A stretch of DNA of 64,000 nt, taken from contig JANQLT010000181.1 of NCBI GenBank assembly GCA_028280455.1, forward strand, positions 1 through 64,000. Reading direction: 5' to 3'. Origin of the DNA: Kiloniellales bacterium (GTDB lineage Bacteria; Pseudomonadota; Alphaproteobacteria; Kiloniellales; JAKSDN01). Position 1 is the stretch's first letter. Every line of letters starts with the position of its first letter. The notes beneath the pieces were generated by a model. It was not told the DNA's origin. It did no database searches and was given only the letters and a program-made list of their open reading frames with translations. The translations under genes and the position numbers were made by a program. Positions 27,417 to 37,496 of this stretch are shown in pieces.

Positions 27417-29888
27417 TTACGCGTTCTTCGGCGTGCTGAAGACCTTCACCTCCGGCAGCGTGCCGGTGAACTTCTCGACATCGGCGATGGCCGTGTGGCC
27501 GCAGTTGCCCTGGGCCAGCTTCGAGGTGCCGATATCCACCGTCAGGCAGTTGACGTCGCCGTAGGCGCAGAGGCTGTTGTCGGCACCCGGCTCGACCGGA
27601 TCGTACCAGCCGCCCTCGTTGACCCGGATCACGCCCGGCCGGATCGCGTCGGTGACCACGGCGCCGGCCAGCATCTGGCCGCGATCGTTGAAGATGCGCA
27701 CCACGTCGCCGTCGGCGATGCCCCTCTGGGCGGCGTCCTCAGTATTGATCAGGCAGGGCTCGCGCTCGGCGATCGTATAGGTCTCCCGCAGGCTGGTGCC
27801 GCAGAGCTGCGAGTGCAGCCGGCCGCGCGGATGGCTGGTCGCGACGTGCAGCGGGAACTTGGCGTTCGGCCCGTCGAGCCGCTCGACCGGCTCCATCCAG
27901 GTCGGGTGCGGCGGGCAGTCGTCGTAGCCCATCTTCTCGATGTTGCGGGAGAAGATCTCGATCTTGCCGGTCGGCGTGCCCAGCGGCTCGAGCAGCGGGT
28001 CCTCGCGGTAGTCGGCATAGCGCACGTAGCTGCGCCCCGCCTCCTCGACCGGGAACTCGACGTAGCCCTGCTCCCAGAACGCGTCGAAGTCGGGCATGTC
28101 GAGGTTCTTGGCCTGGCCCTGCTTCAGCGCGTCCTCGTAGAACTTACGGATCCAGTCCATCTCCGAGTTGCCCTCGGTGAAGTCCTGCTTCTTGCCGAGG
28201 CGGTCGGAGATCTCGGCGAAGATGTCGTAGTCGTTGCGCGCCTCGAAGACCGGCTCGACGACCTGCTTCATGGCGATGATCGCCTTCAGCGAGTAGTCGC
28301 CGTACTGCTCGATGTCGTTGCGCTCGTAGGAGGTCGTCGCCGGCAGCACGATGTCCGCGTGGCGCGCCGTGGCGGTCCACTGGAAGTCCTGGACGACGAC
28401 CGTCTCGAACTTCTGCCAGGCCTTGACCATGCGGTTGCGGTCCTGGTGGTGGGCGAAGGGATTGCCGCCCGTCCAGTAGGTCATCTTGACGTCCGGGTAC
28501 TTGTCGCGCTTGCCGTTGAAGTCGAAGTCCTGGCCGGGGTTCTCCAGCATGTCGACGATGCGCGCCAGCGGGATGGTCGCCGCACCGCTCTCGGTCAGCC
28601 AGGCCGCGCCCTCGACGGCCTTGCCGCCGTCGGTGATGCCCGAGAGCACCGCGCTGTTGGCGCCCGGCGAGCCGCCGCTGGAGTAGTGGTAGCTGAGGCC
28701 GAAGCCGCCGCCCGGCAGGCCGATCTGGCCGAGCATGCTGGCCAGGGTGACCAGCATCCAGTGGCGCTGCTCGCCGTGGTGCTGGCGCTGCAGCGACCAG
28801 CCGCTGGCCAGCATGGTCCGGCCGCCGGCGAAGCGCCGCGCCAGGTCCTTCAAGGTGTCGGCCGGGACGCCGCAGATCTCGGCCGCCCACTCGGCCGTCT
28901 TCGGCGTGCCGTCGGACTCGCCCAGCAGATAGGGCAGGAACTTGTCGAAGCCGGCGCAGTAGTCGTCCAGGAAGGCCTGGTCGTGCAGGCCTTCGCTATG
29001 CAGCGTGTGGGCGATGCCCAGCATCATGGCGACGTCGGTCTGCGGCTTGGGCGCGATCCACTCGGCGCCGAAGAAGTCGCAAGACTCGTTGCGCACCGGA
29101 TCGATGAAGATCACCGGCTTGCCGGTCTTCTTGAAGTCCTCCATGCCGGGGTAGGCGCCGTGGTCCGGGATGATCCAGCCGATCTGGTTGGTGACCATCG
29201 GGTCGGCGCCCCAGAAGACCAGCAGGTCGCTGCTCTCGACGATCACCGGCCAGACGGTCTGCTGCTCGTAGACCTCGAGCGTGCCCATGACGTGGGGCAT
29301 GATGATCTGCGAGGCGCCGGTCGAGTAGTCGCCGGCGCTGTTCACGAAGCTGCCCTTCAGGTTGAGCATGCGCCGCATCAGGTTCTGGCAGTTGTGCAGC
29401 TTGCCGGGGCTCTTCCAGCCGTAGGAGCCGGCATAGGTGCCGGTCGGCCCGTAGGTCTCCTCGACCCGCTTGAGCTCCTTAACGGTCAGCTCGAGCGCCT
29501 GGTCCCAGCTCACCCTAACGAAGTCGTCGGCGCCGCGGCTGGCGACGTCCGCGCCGGGCCCGTTCTCCAGGTAGGCGCGGCGGACCATCGGGTACTTGAT
29601 GCGGGTCGGCGAGTAGACCGAGTCCATCACGCCGGGAAGCTGGTGGCTCGGGTGCGGGTCCTTCTCCCAGCCCTTGACGTTGACCCAGCGGCCGCCCTTG
29701 ACGCTCGCCGTGAAAGCGCCCCAGTGCGAGGCGCTGAGCACCTCGCCGTCCTGCACCGCGGCCCGCGCGACGCCGGGCGACAACAGCGAGGGCGCGACCG
29801 CGCCCAGTGCGCCCATGGCAGCCGCGCTGCCCAGAAAGTCACGTCGTGACACAGCCCGACGCTTGGAAGCCGCAACTCCGCTCGACAT
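27417..29888 (-). CDS. torA: Periplasmic TMAO/DMSO reductase, molybdopterin catalytic subunit (TorA/DorA)
   Basis: This is the terminal reductase for trimethylamine N-oxide or dimethyl sulfoxide respiration. Start 29888, with AGGAGG 7 bases upstream, gives 823 residues. A Tat signal (SRRDFLG at residues 14-20, then a hydrophobic stretch ending ARA) sends the folded bis-MGD enzyme to the periplasm. Mo-ligand Ser189 is in SAGDYSTGASQ. The loop AGSYGWKSPG has the Tyr-Gly-Trp found in Rhodobacter DMSO reductase rather than the Tyr-lacking E. coli TorA, so a DorA-type enzyme with activity on both oxides is likely. It is last in the torC-torD-torA order, but has its own TorR-type box array upstream. 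Confidence 0.93.
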   Translation of the reverse strand: MSSGVAASKRRAVSRRDFLGSAAAMGALGAVAPSLLSPGVARAAVQDGEVLSASHWGAFTASVKGGRWVNVKGWEKDPHPSHQLPGVMDSVYSPTRIKYPMVRRAYLENGPGADVASRGADDFVRVSWDQALELTVKELKRVEETYGPTGTYAGSYGWKSPGKLHNCQNLMRRMLNLKGSFVNSAGDYSTGASQIIMPHVMGTLEVYEQQTVWPVIVESSDLLVFWGADPMVTNQIGWIIPDHGAYPGMEDFKKTGKPVIFIDPVRNESCDFFGAEWIAPKPQTDVAMMLGIAHTLHSEGLHDQAFLDDYCAGFDKFLPYLLGESDGTPKTAEWAAEICGVPADTLKDLARRFAGGRTMLASGWSLQRQHHGEQRHWMLVTLASMLGQIGLPGGGFGLSYHYSSGGSPGANSAVLSGITDGGKAVEGAAWLTESGAATIPLARIVDMLENPGQDFDFNGKRDKYPDVKMTYWTGGNPFAHHQDRNRMVKAWQKFETVVVQDFQWTATARHADIVLPATTSYERNDIEQYGDYSLKAIIAMKQVVEPVFEARNDYDIFAEISDRLGKKQDFTEGNSEMDWIRKFYEDALKQGQAKNLDMPDFDAFWEQGYVEFPVEEAGRSYVRYADYREDPLLEPLGTPTGKIEIFSRNIEKMGYDDCPPHPTWMEPVERLDGPNAKFPLHVATSHPRGRLHSQLCGTSLRETYTIAEREPCLINTEDAAQRGIADGDVVRIFNDRGQMLAGAVVTDAIRPGVIRVNEGGWYDPVEPGADNSLCAYGDVNCLTVDIGTSKLAQGNCGHTAIADVEKFTGTLPEVKVFSTPKNA

Positions 29889-29988
29889 CTCAGTCCTCCT
29901 CAGTGCGGCCACGGACCGCGGCGCCTCTCGGCTCGCGCCGCGCGTGGTTCCGCCGTGAATCCCATCGCGGCAAAGTGGCTAACATGGC

Positions 29989-30052
29989 GGTGTAAACCCC
30001 GTTTCCCGCGCCCTTGAACCGGCTGTGAAATGATGTGAACAGCTTGTAAACG
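29989..30052 (-). promoter_or_regulatory. TorR-type operator array upstream of torA
   Basis: Read on the coding (minus) strand the boxes are CGTTTACAAG, CTGTTCACAT, CATTTCACAG and CCGGTTCAAG, with a fifth GTTTACA further on. CTGTTCACAT differs at one base from the E. coli tor box CTGTTCATAT. On the plus strand the cores are at 29991-29997, 30014-30020, 30024-30030, 30034-30040 and 30045-30051. The same five cores with identical spacing (23, 10, 10, 11) occur in the torC-torR gap. Confidence 0.75.
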
Positions 30053-30074
30053 CAGGCCTTCGACTGAAGCTCGA

Positions 30075-30782
30075 TCACGCCGTGTCGCGCAGCCGCCGCC
30101 CGTCGGCCTTCAGGAAGTCGACCAGGGAGCGCGCGGCCGTCGCGTAGAAGCCGCTGCGGTCCGCGGCGTCGCAGGACTCGTAAAATGGCTCGATCCAGGA
30201 CAGCAGGCGTTGCTCGAGGAAGGCCCGTTGCCGGGCCCGCCAGAGCGTCCGCGCCGGCTCGCCGGCGGCGGCCTCGGCGCGCCGGGCGAGCTCCGCCATC
30301 ACCGAGAGCTGCACGGCGATATGGTCGGCCGGCTCGGGAAAGCTCTCGTCCACATGAAGGCCGAGCTCGTCGAGCAGGTCCTGCGACTCGGCGCTGGCCT
30401 CCTGAAACAGCAGGCCACGCTCGCTGGTATAGGCCGACTCGTAGGGCGGCGCGCTGCGCCGTCCGCCGACGCCGAGAAACAGGCGCGCGTAAGCCCCGGC
30501 CAGGTCCGCATCGCCCGCCGACACCCTTTGCCCCGACGCCACCAGGCCCTGGAACTGCTCGACGAGCGGCGCCAGCGCGGCCATGGCGCCGAACTGCTTG
30601 AGCAGGGCCACGCCCTCGGCGGCGCGGTAGGCCGACAGGGTCTCGAGCGACATCTCGCGGGCGAACAGGCCGGCCAGCCACTGGTAGACGATCGCCCGCT
30701 CGCCGTCGCTCAGGTCGGACTCGGCGGGCGCCGGCAGGTCGCTCTCCTCGGGCGGGGCCGCGCCGGCCTCAGCCACCGGCAT
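30075..30782 (-). CDS. torD: TorD family molybdoenzyme-specific chaperone
   Basis: TorD binds the TorA signal peptide and apoenzyme in the cytoplasm until the molybdenum cofactor is inserted. The 235-residue all-helical protein shows the family segments AIVYQWLAGLFAREMSLETLSAYR, YARLFLGVGGRRSAPPYESAYTSERGLLFQE and EPADHIAVQLSVMAELA (the conserved E-P-x-D-H motif). Its ATG lies inside the end of torC (14-base overlap), so it is translationally coupled to it. About 190 bases separate its stop from the torA start and carry torA's operator array. Confidence 0.93.
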   Translation of the reverse strand: MPVAEAGAAPPEESDLPAPAESDLSDGERAIVYQWLAGLFAREMSLETLSAYRAAEGVALLKQFGAMAALAPLVEQFQGLVASGQRVSAGDADLAGAYARLFLGVGGRRSAPPYESAYTSERGLLFQEASAESQDLLDELGLHVDESFPEPADHIAVQLSVMAELARRAEAAAGEPARTLWRARQRAFLEQRLLSWIEPFYESCDAADRSGFYATAARSLVDFLKADGRRLRDTA

Positions 30783-31947
30783 GCCCCTGCCCTCCCGTGT
30801 CGCTGGCGTGGAACTGCAGGTACTTCTGTAGGAAGCGGTACTGCTCCTTGTCGAGGCTGATGAAGCGGGCCATGGCCTTGAGGTTGCCGATCCACTGGTT
30901 GGCCAGGAAGTGGTCCGGCGAGGTCAGGGTGTGGCAGGTCGAGCAGCTCGCGTTGTACATCTCCGCGCCGTAGTCCCAGAGATTCTGGACATCGGCGATC
31001 AGCTCCTGCCGAGGCGTCCAGACCTCCAGGCTGACCCGATGCCAGGTCAGCTCGGTGTCCTCGTCGAGCAGCGTCTCGTGGCGCTGGATGCTGTCGATGG
31101 CGGACTTGTCGAGGGCGGCCGAGAAGATCCGCCGGCCCATCAGGGCGTAGATCACGCGATCCACGCCGTCCTGCTGCCAGCCCTCCAGCTTGACCTTGAG
31201 CAGGTCGCCGTCGCGCTCCAGCACCGAAAGCTCGGTCGCCGGCAACAGCTTGCCGGCCGGGCTTTCCTCGTCTTCGGCCTGGTCGCTGGTCAGGTAGACC
31301 GTCTTGGTGGCGATCGTGTAGAGGCGGTCGGCCTTGGCCCCCTCCTCCTCGGAGAGCGCTTGCAGCTCTTCGAACATCAGCTTGTAGCCGGTCGAGAGGT
31401 CCGGCAGCTTGTGCACGACGCCCTTGTGGCAGGCGATGCAGGTCTCGCCCTTCTCCATGCCCTCCTGCATGCGCTCGGCGCCTTCCTTGCTCTGCTTGTG
31501 GAAGTCCATCGCTTCGAAGGAATGGCAGTTGCGGCACTCGCGGGAGTCGTTGGCCTCCATCTGGGCCCAGACCCGCTTGGCCATGAGCGCGCGCCGCGCC
31601 TCGTACTTCTCCGGCGTCGAGATCGTGCCGGCCACTTTGTGATAGAGCTCGCGCGTCGCGTAGACCTTGCGCACGAACTTGTCGACCCAGGGCCGCGGCA
31701 CGTGGCAGTCGGAGCAGATCGCCCGGACGCCGGAGGGATTCTCGTAGTGGGAGGTCTTCTTGTATTCCTCGTAGACCGTGTCGCGCATCTCGTGGCACGA
31801 GATGCAGAAGTGCATGGTGTTGGTGTATTCCATGAAGGTGTTGAAGCCACCCCAGAAGATGACTCCCGCCAGACCGCCCACGACCAGGATCGGACCCAGG
31901 CCGTAGCGCGTGCTGGGCCGCCAGAAGAACTCCCAAAGCCGGCGCAA
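30769..31947 (-). CDS. torC: Membrane-anchored pentaheme c-type cytochrome TorC/DorC
   Basis: TorC takes electrons from the quinol pool and passes them to periplasmic TorA. The 392-residue protein starts with TTG at 31947, 6 bases after GAGGAG. A single N-terminal anchor (about residues 14-34, GLGPILVVGGLAGVIFWGGF) precedes a NapC/NirT domain with four heme sites: CISCH, CSDCH, CRNCH and CIACH. A C-terminal domain carries a fifth, CSTCH. Five hemes is the TorC/DorC number. It is first in the operon, directly under the shared torC-torR operator region. Confidence 0.93.
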   Translation of the reverse strand: MRRLWEFFWRPSTRYGLGPILVVGGLAGVIFWGGFNTFMEYTNTMHFCISCHEMRDTVYEEYKKTSHYENPSGVRAICSDCHVPRPWVDKFVRKVYATRELYHKVAGTISTPEKYEARRALMAKRVWAQMEANDSRECRNCHSFEAMDFHKQSKEGAERMQEGMEKGETCIACHKGVVHKLPDLSTGYKLMFEELQALSEEEGAKADRLYTIATKTVYLTSDQAEDEESPAGKLLPATELSVLERDGDLLKVKLEGWQQDGVDRVIYALMGRRIFSAALDKSAIDSIQRHETLLDEDTELTWHRVSLEVWTPRQELIADVQNLWDYGAEMYNASCSTCHTLTSPDHFLANQWIGNLKAMARFISLDKEQYRFLQKYLQFHASDTGGQGHAGG

Positions 31948-32002
31948 ATCGCTCTCCTCGCCATGCGGATAGAGACCAGTTGCGCCCGGCTATAGCGGCC
32001 CG

Positions 32003-32065
32003 CTGTAAACCCGGTTGCCCACGGGGATGAACGGCCTGTAGAATGATGTAAACAGCATGTAAACG
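32003..32065. promoter_or_regulatory. TorR-type operator array between torC and torR
   Basis: Cores on the plus strand are TGTAAAC (32004), ATGAACG (32027), TGTAGAA (32037), TGTAAAC (32047) and TGTAAAC (32058). Read toward torC the decamers are CGTTTACATG, CTGTTTACAT, CATTCTACAG and GCCGTTCATC. Starts are spaced 23, 10, 10 and 11 bases, exactly as upstream of torA. A minus-strand TATAGC (31994-31989) between the array and the torC start could be the -10. The site can serve torC activation and torR autoregulation. Confidence 0.75.
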
Positions 32066-32114
32066 ATCATCGCGAGAAGCGATCGACCATGGGTCTTTCA
32101 GCGACTTTCGCCCC

Positions 32115-32840
32115 GTGAAGCCGGCCGACCACATCCTCGTCGTCGAGGACGAGCCGGTGACCCGGGCCACCCTCGCCGGCTATTTCCGCGAGGCCGGCTA
32201 CCGGGTCAGCGAGGCCGAGGACGGCGCCGGCCTCTGGTCGGTGCTGCAGAGCAGCCTCGTCGACCTGGTGCTGCTGGACATCAAGCTGCCCGGCGAGGAC
32301 GGGCTATCGCTGCTGCGCGAGCTGCGCCGCAACTCGGAGATCGCGGTGATCATGGTCAGCGGCAAGACCGACGAGGTCGACCGGATCATCGGCCTCGAGC
32401 TCGGCGCCCACGACTACGTCACCAAGCCCTTCAACACGCGCGAGCTGCTGGCCCGGGCCAAGAACCTGATCCGGCTGACCCGCCGCGCCCGCGACGCCAA
32501 CCGCGACACGCCGCTGCACAGCTTCGACGGCTGGGTGCTCAACAAGGGCAGCCGGCAACTGACCGCGCCCTCCGGCGAGGACGTGCCGCTGACCCGCGGC
32601 GAGTTCGACCTGCTGTCCGCGCTGGTCTCCAGCGCCGGGCGGGTCATGACCCGCGACAACCTGCTGGATCACGTCAGCCACCGCGACTGGCAGCCCAACG
32701 ACCGGACGATCGACGTCCTGGTCGGCCGCGTGCGCCGCAAGATCGAAGCGGACCCGAAGCGGCCGCGCCGCCTGATCACGGTGCACGGCATCGGCTACGT
32801 CTTCACCAACGAGATGCGGGACCAGCCGGACGCCCGCTAG
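32115..32840 (+). CDS. torR: OmpR-family response regulator TorR/DorR
   Basis: The 241-residue protein has a receiver domain (ILVVEDEPVTRATLAGYF, phospho-acceptor Asp55 in LVLLDIKLPGEDG, Lys in VTKPFNTRELLAR). A winged-helix DNA-binding domain follows (VPLTRGEFDLLSALVSSAGRVMTRDNLLDHV, ending VHGIGYVFTNE). It starts with GTG at 32115 and no obvious ribosome site is seen. It is divergent from torC, with the TorR box array in between, and convergent with the hybrid sensor kinase. It is the likely activator binding the two arrays. Confidence 0.9.
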   Translation: MKPADHILVVEDEPVTRATLAGYFREAGYRVSEAEDGAGLWSVLQSSLVDLVLLDIKLPGEDGLSLLRELRRNSEIAVIMVSGKTDEVDRIIGLELGAHDYVTKPFNTRELLARAKNLIRLTRRARDANRDTPLHSFDGWVLNKGSRQLTAPSGEDVPLTRGEFDLLSALVSSAGRVMTRDNLLDHVSHRDWQPNDRTIDVLVGRVRRKIEADPKRPRRLITVHGIGYVFTNEMRDQPDAR

Positions 32841-32846
32841 CCGAGG

Positions 32847-35186
<2,340 letters not shown>

Positions 35187-35269
35187 GGCGTGCTCCGGCA
35201 GGCTTTTCGTCCCTGGGTCGGCCCAAGACTGCCTTCAACGGCTGGCCATGAAAAGCCGCCTCCCCCGGA

Positions 35270-36439
35270 CTATGCCGTCTCGCCGAGGTCCTGCAGCACC
35301 TGAGTCTGGAACCAGACCAGCGGGCTCTCGCAGCCCGGGCCCTCGGCCAGCGCGCCGACCGAAAAGAAGCGCGAGGCGATAGAGCGTTGGATCTTTTCGC
35401 AGATCCAGAGGTCCTCGAGCATGAAGTCCGCGCTCTCCATGGGATGCTTGTCGAGGTCCTCGAGCCGAATGACCTCGGGCTCCGCTTGGGCTTGCGCGGA
35501 GGCCGCGCTCGAGCCGCCGAACCAGCTCCGCTCGCGCCGGCCCCAGCCGCGGGTGCGGATCCGGGTCAGCGCCGGGCCCAGGGGCTGCAGCGTCGAGACA
35601 GCGAACTCGTAGGGGCTGGCGGTGATGAAGGTCGAGGGATAGAGGGCGATGACTCCGGGATAGCTGCCGGACTCGGCGCCCTTGATCCTGGTCGTGCCGG
35701 ATTGCGCCAAGGCCTCGGCCGCCGCCGCGGGAAGACAGCTCTTGCCGCCCCCCTCCGTGGAGTACCAGACCAGGTGCCGGCCGTGGCGCTCCCAGACGTT
35801 CTCCAGCGGCTTGGGCCCGCCCAGCGTGTTCTCGTGCAGGAAGGCCAGGTGGTAGCCGTCGACGACGTTCTCGAAGAAGATCTTCCAGTTGCAGCGCGTC
35901 TCGTAGAGCAGCGGCGGGGCTTCCGACATCTCGGCGAAGTCGTGCGGCCAGAGCGAGCCTTGCAAGGCGCCGATCCAGTCCTCGAAGGCGACGGCCGGCT
36001 CGGCATCGGGATGCAAGAAGACCATGCCCTTGAAGCAGGCGAGCGCGGCCCGGTGCAGGCCGAGCGCGGCCTTGTCGAGACCGGCGAAGCAGGCCCGCTG
36101 CTCCGGCATGCCGAGCAGCGCGCCTTCCAGGTCGTAGGACCACTTGTGATAGGGGCAGACGATGGTGCGGCCGAGCTTGCCGCAGCCTTCCAGCAGCTCG
36201 GTGCCGCGGTGCCGGCAGATGTTGTGGAAGGCCCGCAGCGCCCCGTCCTGGTCGCGCAGCAGGATCAGGCTGGCCTGCCCGGCGGGCAGGACGCGGTAGT
36301 CGCCCGGCGCCTCGAGATCGCTTTCGAGCCCGGCGAAGCTCCAGGCGCGCGAGAAGATCGCCTGCCGCTCGCGCTCGAGCCAGTCCGGCGAGCGGTAGGC
36401 CTCGACGGGCAGAAGCTGCCTGGTCTGGAGGTCGGACAT
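35270..36439 (-). CDS. Rieske non-heme iron oxygenase alpha subunit (ring-hydroxylating/demethylase type)
   Basis: Start 36439 (MSDLQTRQLLPVEAYRS) gives 389 residues. The Rieske cluster ligands are Cys75-x-His77 (NICRHRGTELLEGCG) and Cys95-x2-His98 (VCPYHKW). The mononuclear iron site is in NVVDGYHLAFLH (Asp194, His197, His202). Single-gene forms of this size include aromatic dioxygenases and the betaine/carnitine/stachydrine demethylases, and the latter fit a TMAO-using organism. No reductase gene is adjacent. It lies 16 bases downstream of a small membrane-protein gene and a TetR gene on the same strand, so it may be controlled by that TetR. Confidence 0.88.
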   Translation of the reverse strand: MSDLQTRQLLPVEAYRSPDWLERERQAIFSRAWSFAGLESDLEAPGDYRVLPAGQASLILLRDQDGALRAFHNICRHRGTELLEGCGKLGRTIVCPYHKWSYDLEGALLGMPEQRACFAGLDKAALGLHRAALACFKGMVFLHPDAEPAVAFEDWIGALQGSLWPHDFAEMSEAPPLLYETRCNWKIFFENVVDGYHLAFLHENTLGGPKPLENVWERHGRHLVWYSTEGGGKSCLPAAAAEALAQSGTTRIKGAESGSYPGVIALYPSTFITASPYEFAVSTLQPLGPALTRIRTRGWGRRERSWFGGSSAASAQAQAEPEVIRLEDLDKHPMESADFMLEDLWICEKIQRSIASRFFSVGALAEGPGCESPLVWFQTQVLQDLGETA

Positions 36440-36455
36440 GGCGGCTCCCCTTCGC

Positions 36456-36719
36456 TCAGGCAAGTCGTGTCGAGAGGTCTTCGACCATGGTCCAGAGGCC
36501 GAAGCCGGCCCAGGTGGCGGTGATCGCCCAGAACAGGACCGCGTTCCGGTCTCGCGCGATCGGCTCGACCAGGAAAGCCTCGCCGCTGCGCAGGGACAGC
36601 AAGGCCCAGTAGAGGAACAGCAGGCCCCAGAGCCAGGCCCAGCCCATGACGGTGGCCAGCGCCAGAACCGGTATGGCGACCATGGTCGGCATTTTGCTCG
36701 CGGTGGCGATTTCGATCAT
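36456..36719 (-). CDS. Small two-helix membrane protein
   Basis: This 87-residue protein (MIEIATASKMPTMVAI) has two hydrophobic stretches, at about residues 13-42 (VAIPVLALATVMGWAWLWGL and on) and 61-78 (VLFWAITATWAGFGLW). They are joined by a charged loop with SGEAFLVEPIARDRN. I do not recognise a family. Its ATG overlaps the tetR stop in an ATGA (36716-36719), and the Rieske oxygenase gene follows 16 bases after its stop, so it sits in the middle of a three-gene unit. It is too short for a transporter on its own. Confidence 0.75.
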   Translation of the reverse strand: MIEIATASKMPTMVAIPVLALATVMGWAWLWGLLFLYWALLSLRSGEAFLVEPIARDRNAVLFWAITATWAGFGLWTMVEDLSTRLA

Positions 36720-37318
36720 GACGAGTCTCCCAATCTGCCGATCAATATCGTTGCGGACTGGCGCGCGCTGCGCCGCCAGTCCTCGGGCAATCGCAAGGGG
36801 CCGAGGGCATCCAGGGTGAAGTAGATGCCGATCAGGCCGAAGGCGGTGGCGGCGATCCGTTCCGGGCCGGCGCCGGGATAGGCGACCGCCAGCTCCTGCT
36901 CGATGGCGGCCAAGAGGCGCGCGATGGCGCCCTTCAGGACGCGGCGCGCCTGGGGATAGCGGCCGGAGGCCGCGACCATGGCCTGCAAGGCGGCCACCGT
37001 GTCCGGGTCGGTCACGGTCTCCGGGTCGAAGAGAATGGCGAGCAGGCAGTCGATCCGGTTTTCTGCCTGCAGGTCGGGCGGCAAGGCAGCCAGCAGGGCA
37101 TCGCTCTGGGCGTCGAAGGCGCGGCCCAGGTGCTCGATCAGGGCCGCCACCATGTCCTCCCGGTTGCCCAGGTAGTGGCGCAGGATCGGCCGCTTGACGC
37201 CGGCCATCTCGGCGATGCGGTCGAGCGTCGCGCCTTCCAGCCCGTAGCGACCGACGCAGACGGTGAAGGCGTCGAGGATCTCCCGCGAACGGGTATCCTT
37301 CAGGCTTGGACGGGGCAT
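36716..37318 (-). CDS. TetR/AcrR family transcriptional regulator
   Basis: Start 37318 (MPRPSLKDTRSREILDAF) gives 200 residues. The N-terminal helix-turn-helix is clear: RYGLEGATLDRIAEMAGVKRPILRHYLGNREDMVAALIEH. The C-terminal ligand-binding region is helical and hydrophobic. It is probably an autorepressor of its own operon with the membrane protein and Rieske oxygenase. Upstream, a TTGACA promoter is followed by a TTGTCA-containing inverted repeat in the transcription start region, a good operator position. Confidence 0.9.
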   Translation of the reverse strand: MPRPSLKDTRSREILDAFTVCVGRYGLEGATLDRIAEMAGVKRPILRHYLGNREDMVAALIEHLGRAFDAQSDALLAALPPDLQAENRIDCLLAILFDPETVTDPDTVAALQAMVAASGRYPQARRVLKGAIARLLAAIEQELAVAYPGAGPERIAATAFGLIGIYFTLDALGPLRLPEDWRRSARQSATILIGRLGDSS

Positions 37319-37337
37319 CGGCGAAGACGCTCGAGAC

Positions 37338-37379
37338 TGACAATAGGCGCTATGTGGCCTCACCCAAGTAAATTGTCAA
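37338..37379 (-). promoter_or_regulatory. Promoter and candidate operator of the tetR operon
   Basis: On the minus strand TTGACA (37379-37374), a 17-base spacer and CACATA (37356-37351) form a promoter. TGACAAT (37338-37344) and ATTGTCA (37372-37378) are a perfect 7-base inverted pair; one half overlaps the -35 and the other covers the expected transcription start. This suits repression by the TetR product. Confidence 0.5.
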
Positions 37380-37496
37380 TGTTGAAAATCTATAGCCGGC
37401 GCGTGGCGGCTCACGCGCCTTTGCGCGCGATGCCGTTCTGACGCCGGCCGCTCTGTGCTAGGCTGCCGCTCTCGCCACAGGCTTCGCGAGCGTGCC

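Noticed and set aside
36456-37343. 295-codon minus-strand frame extending the small membrane protein upstream
   Set aside because: Its first two thirds are a frame-shifted reading of the TetR gene. Only the last 87 codons are real, starting at the ATGA overlap.
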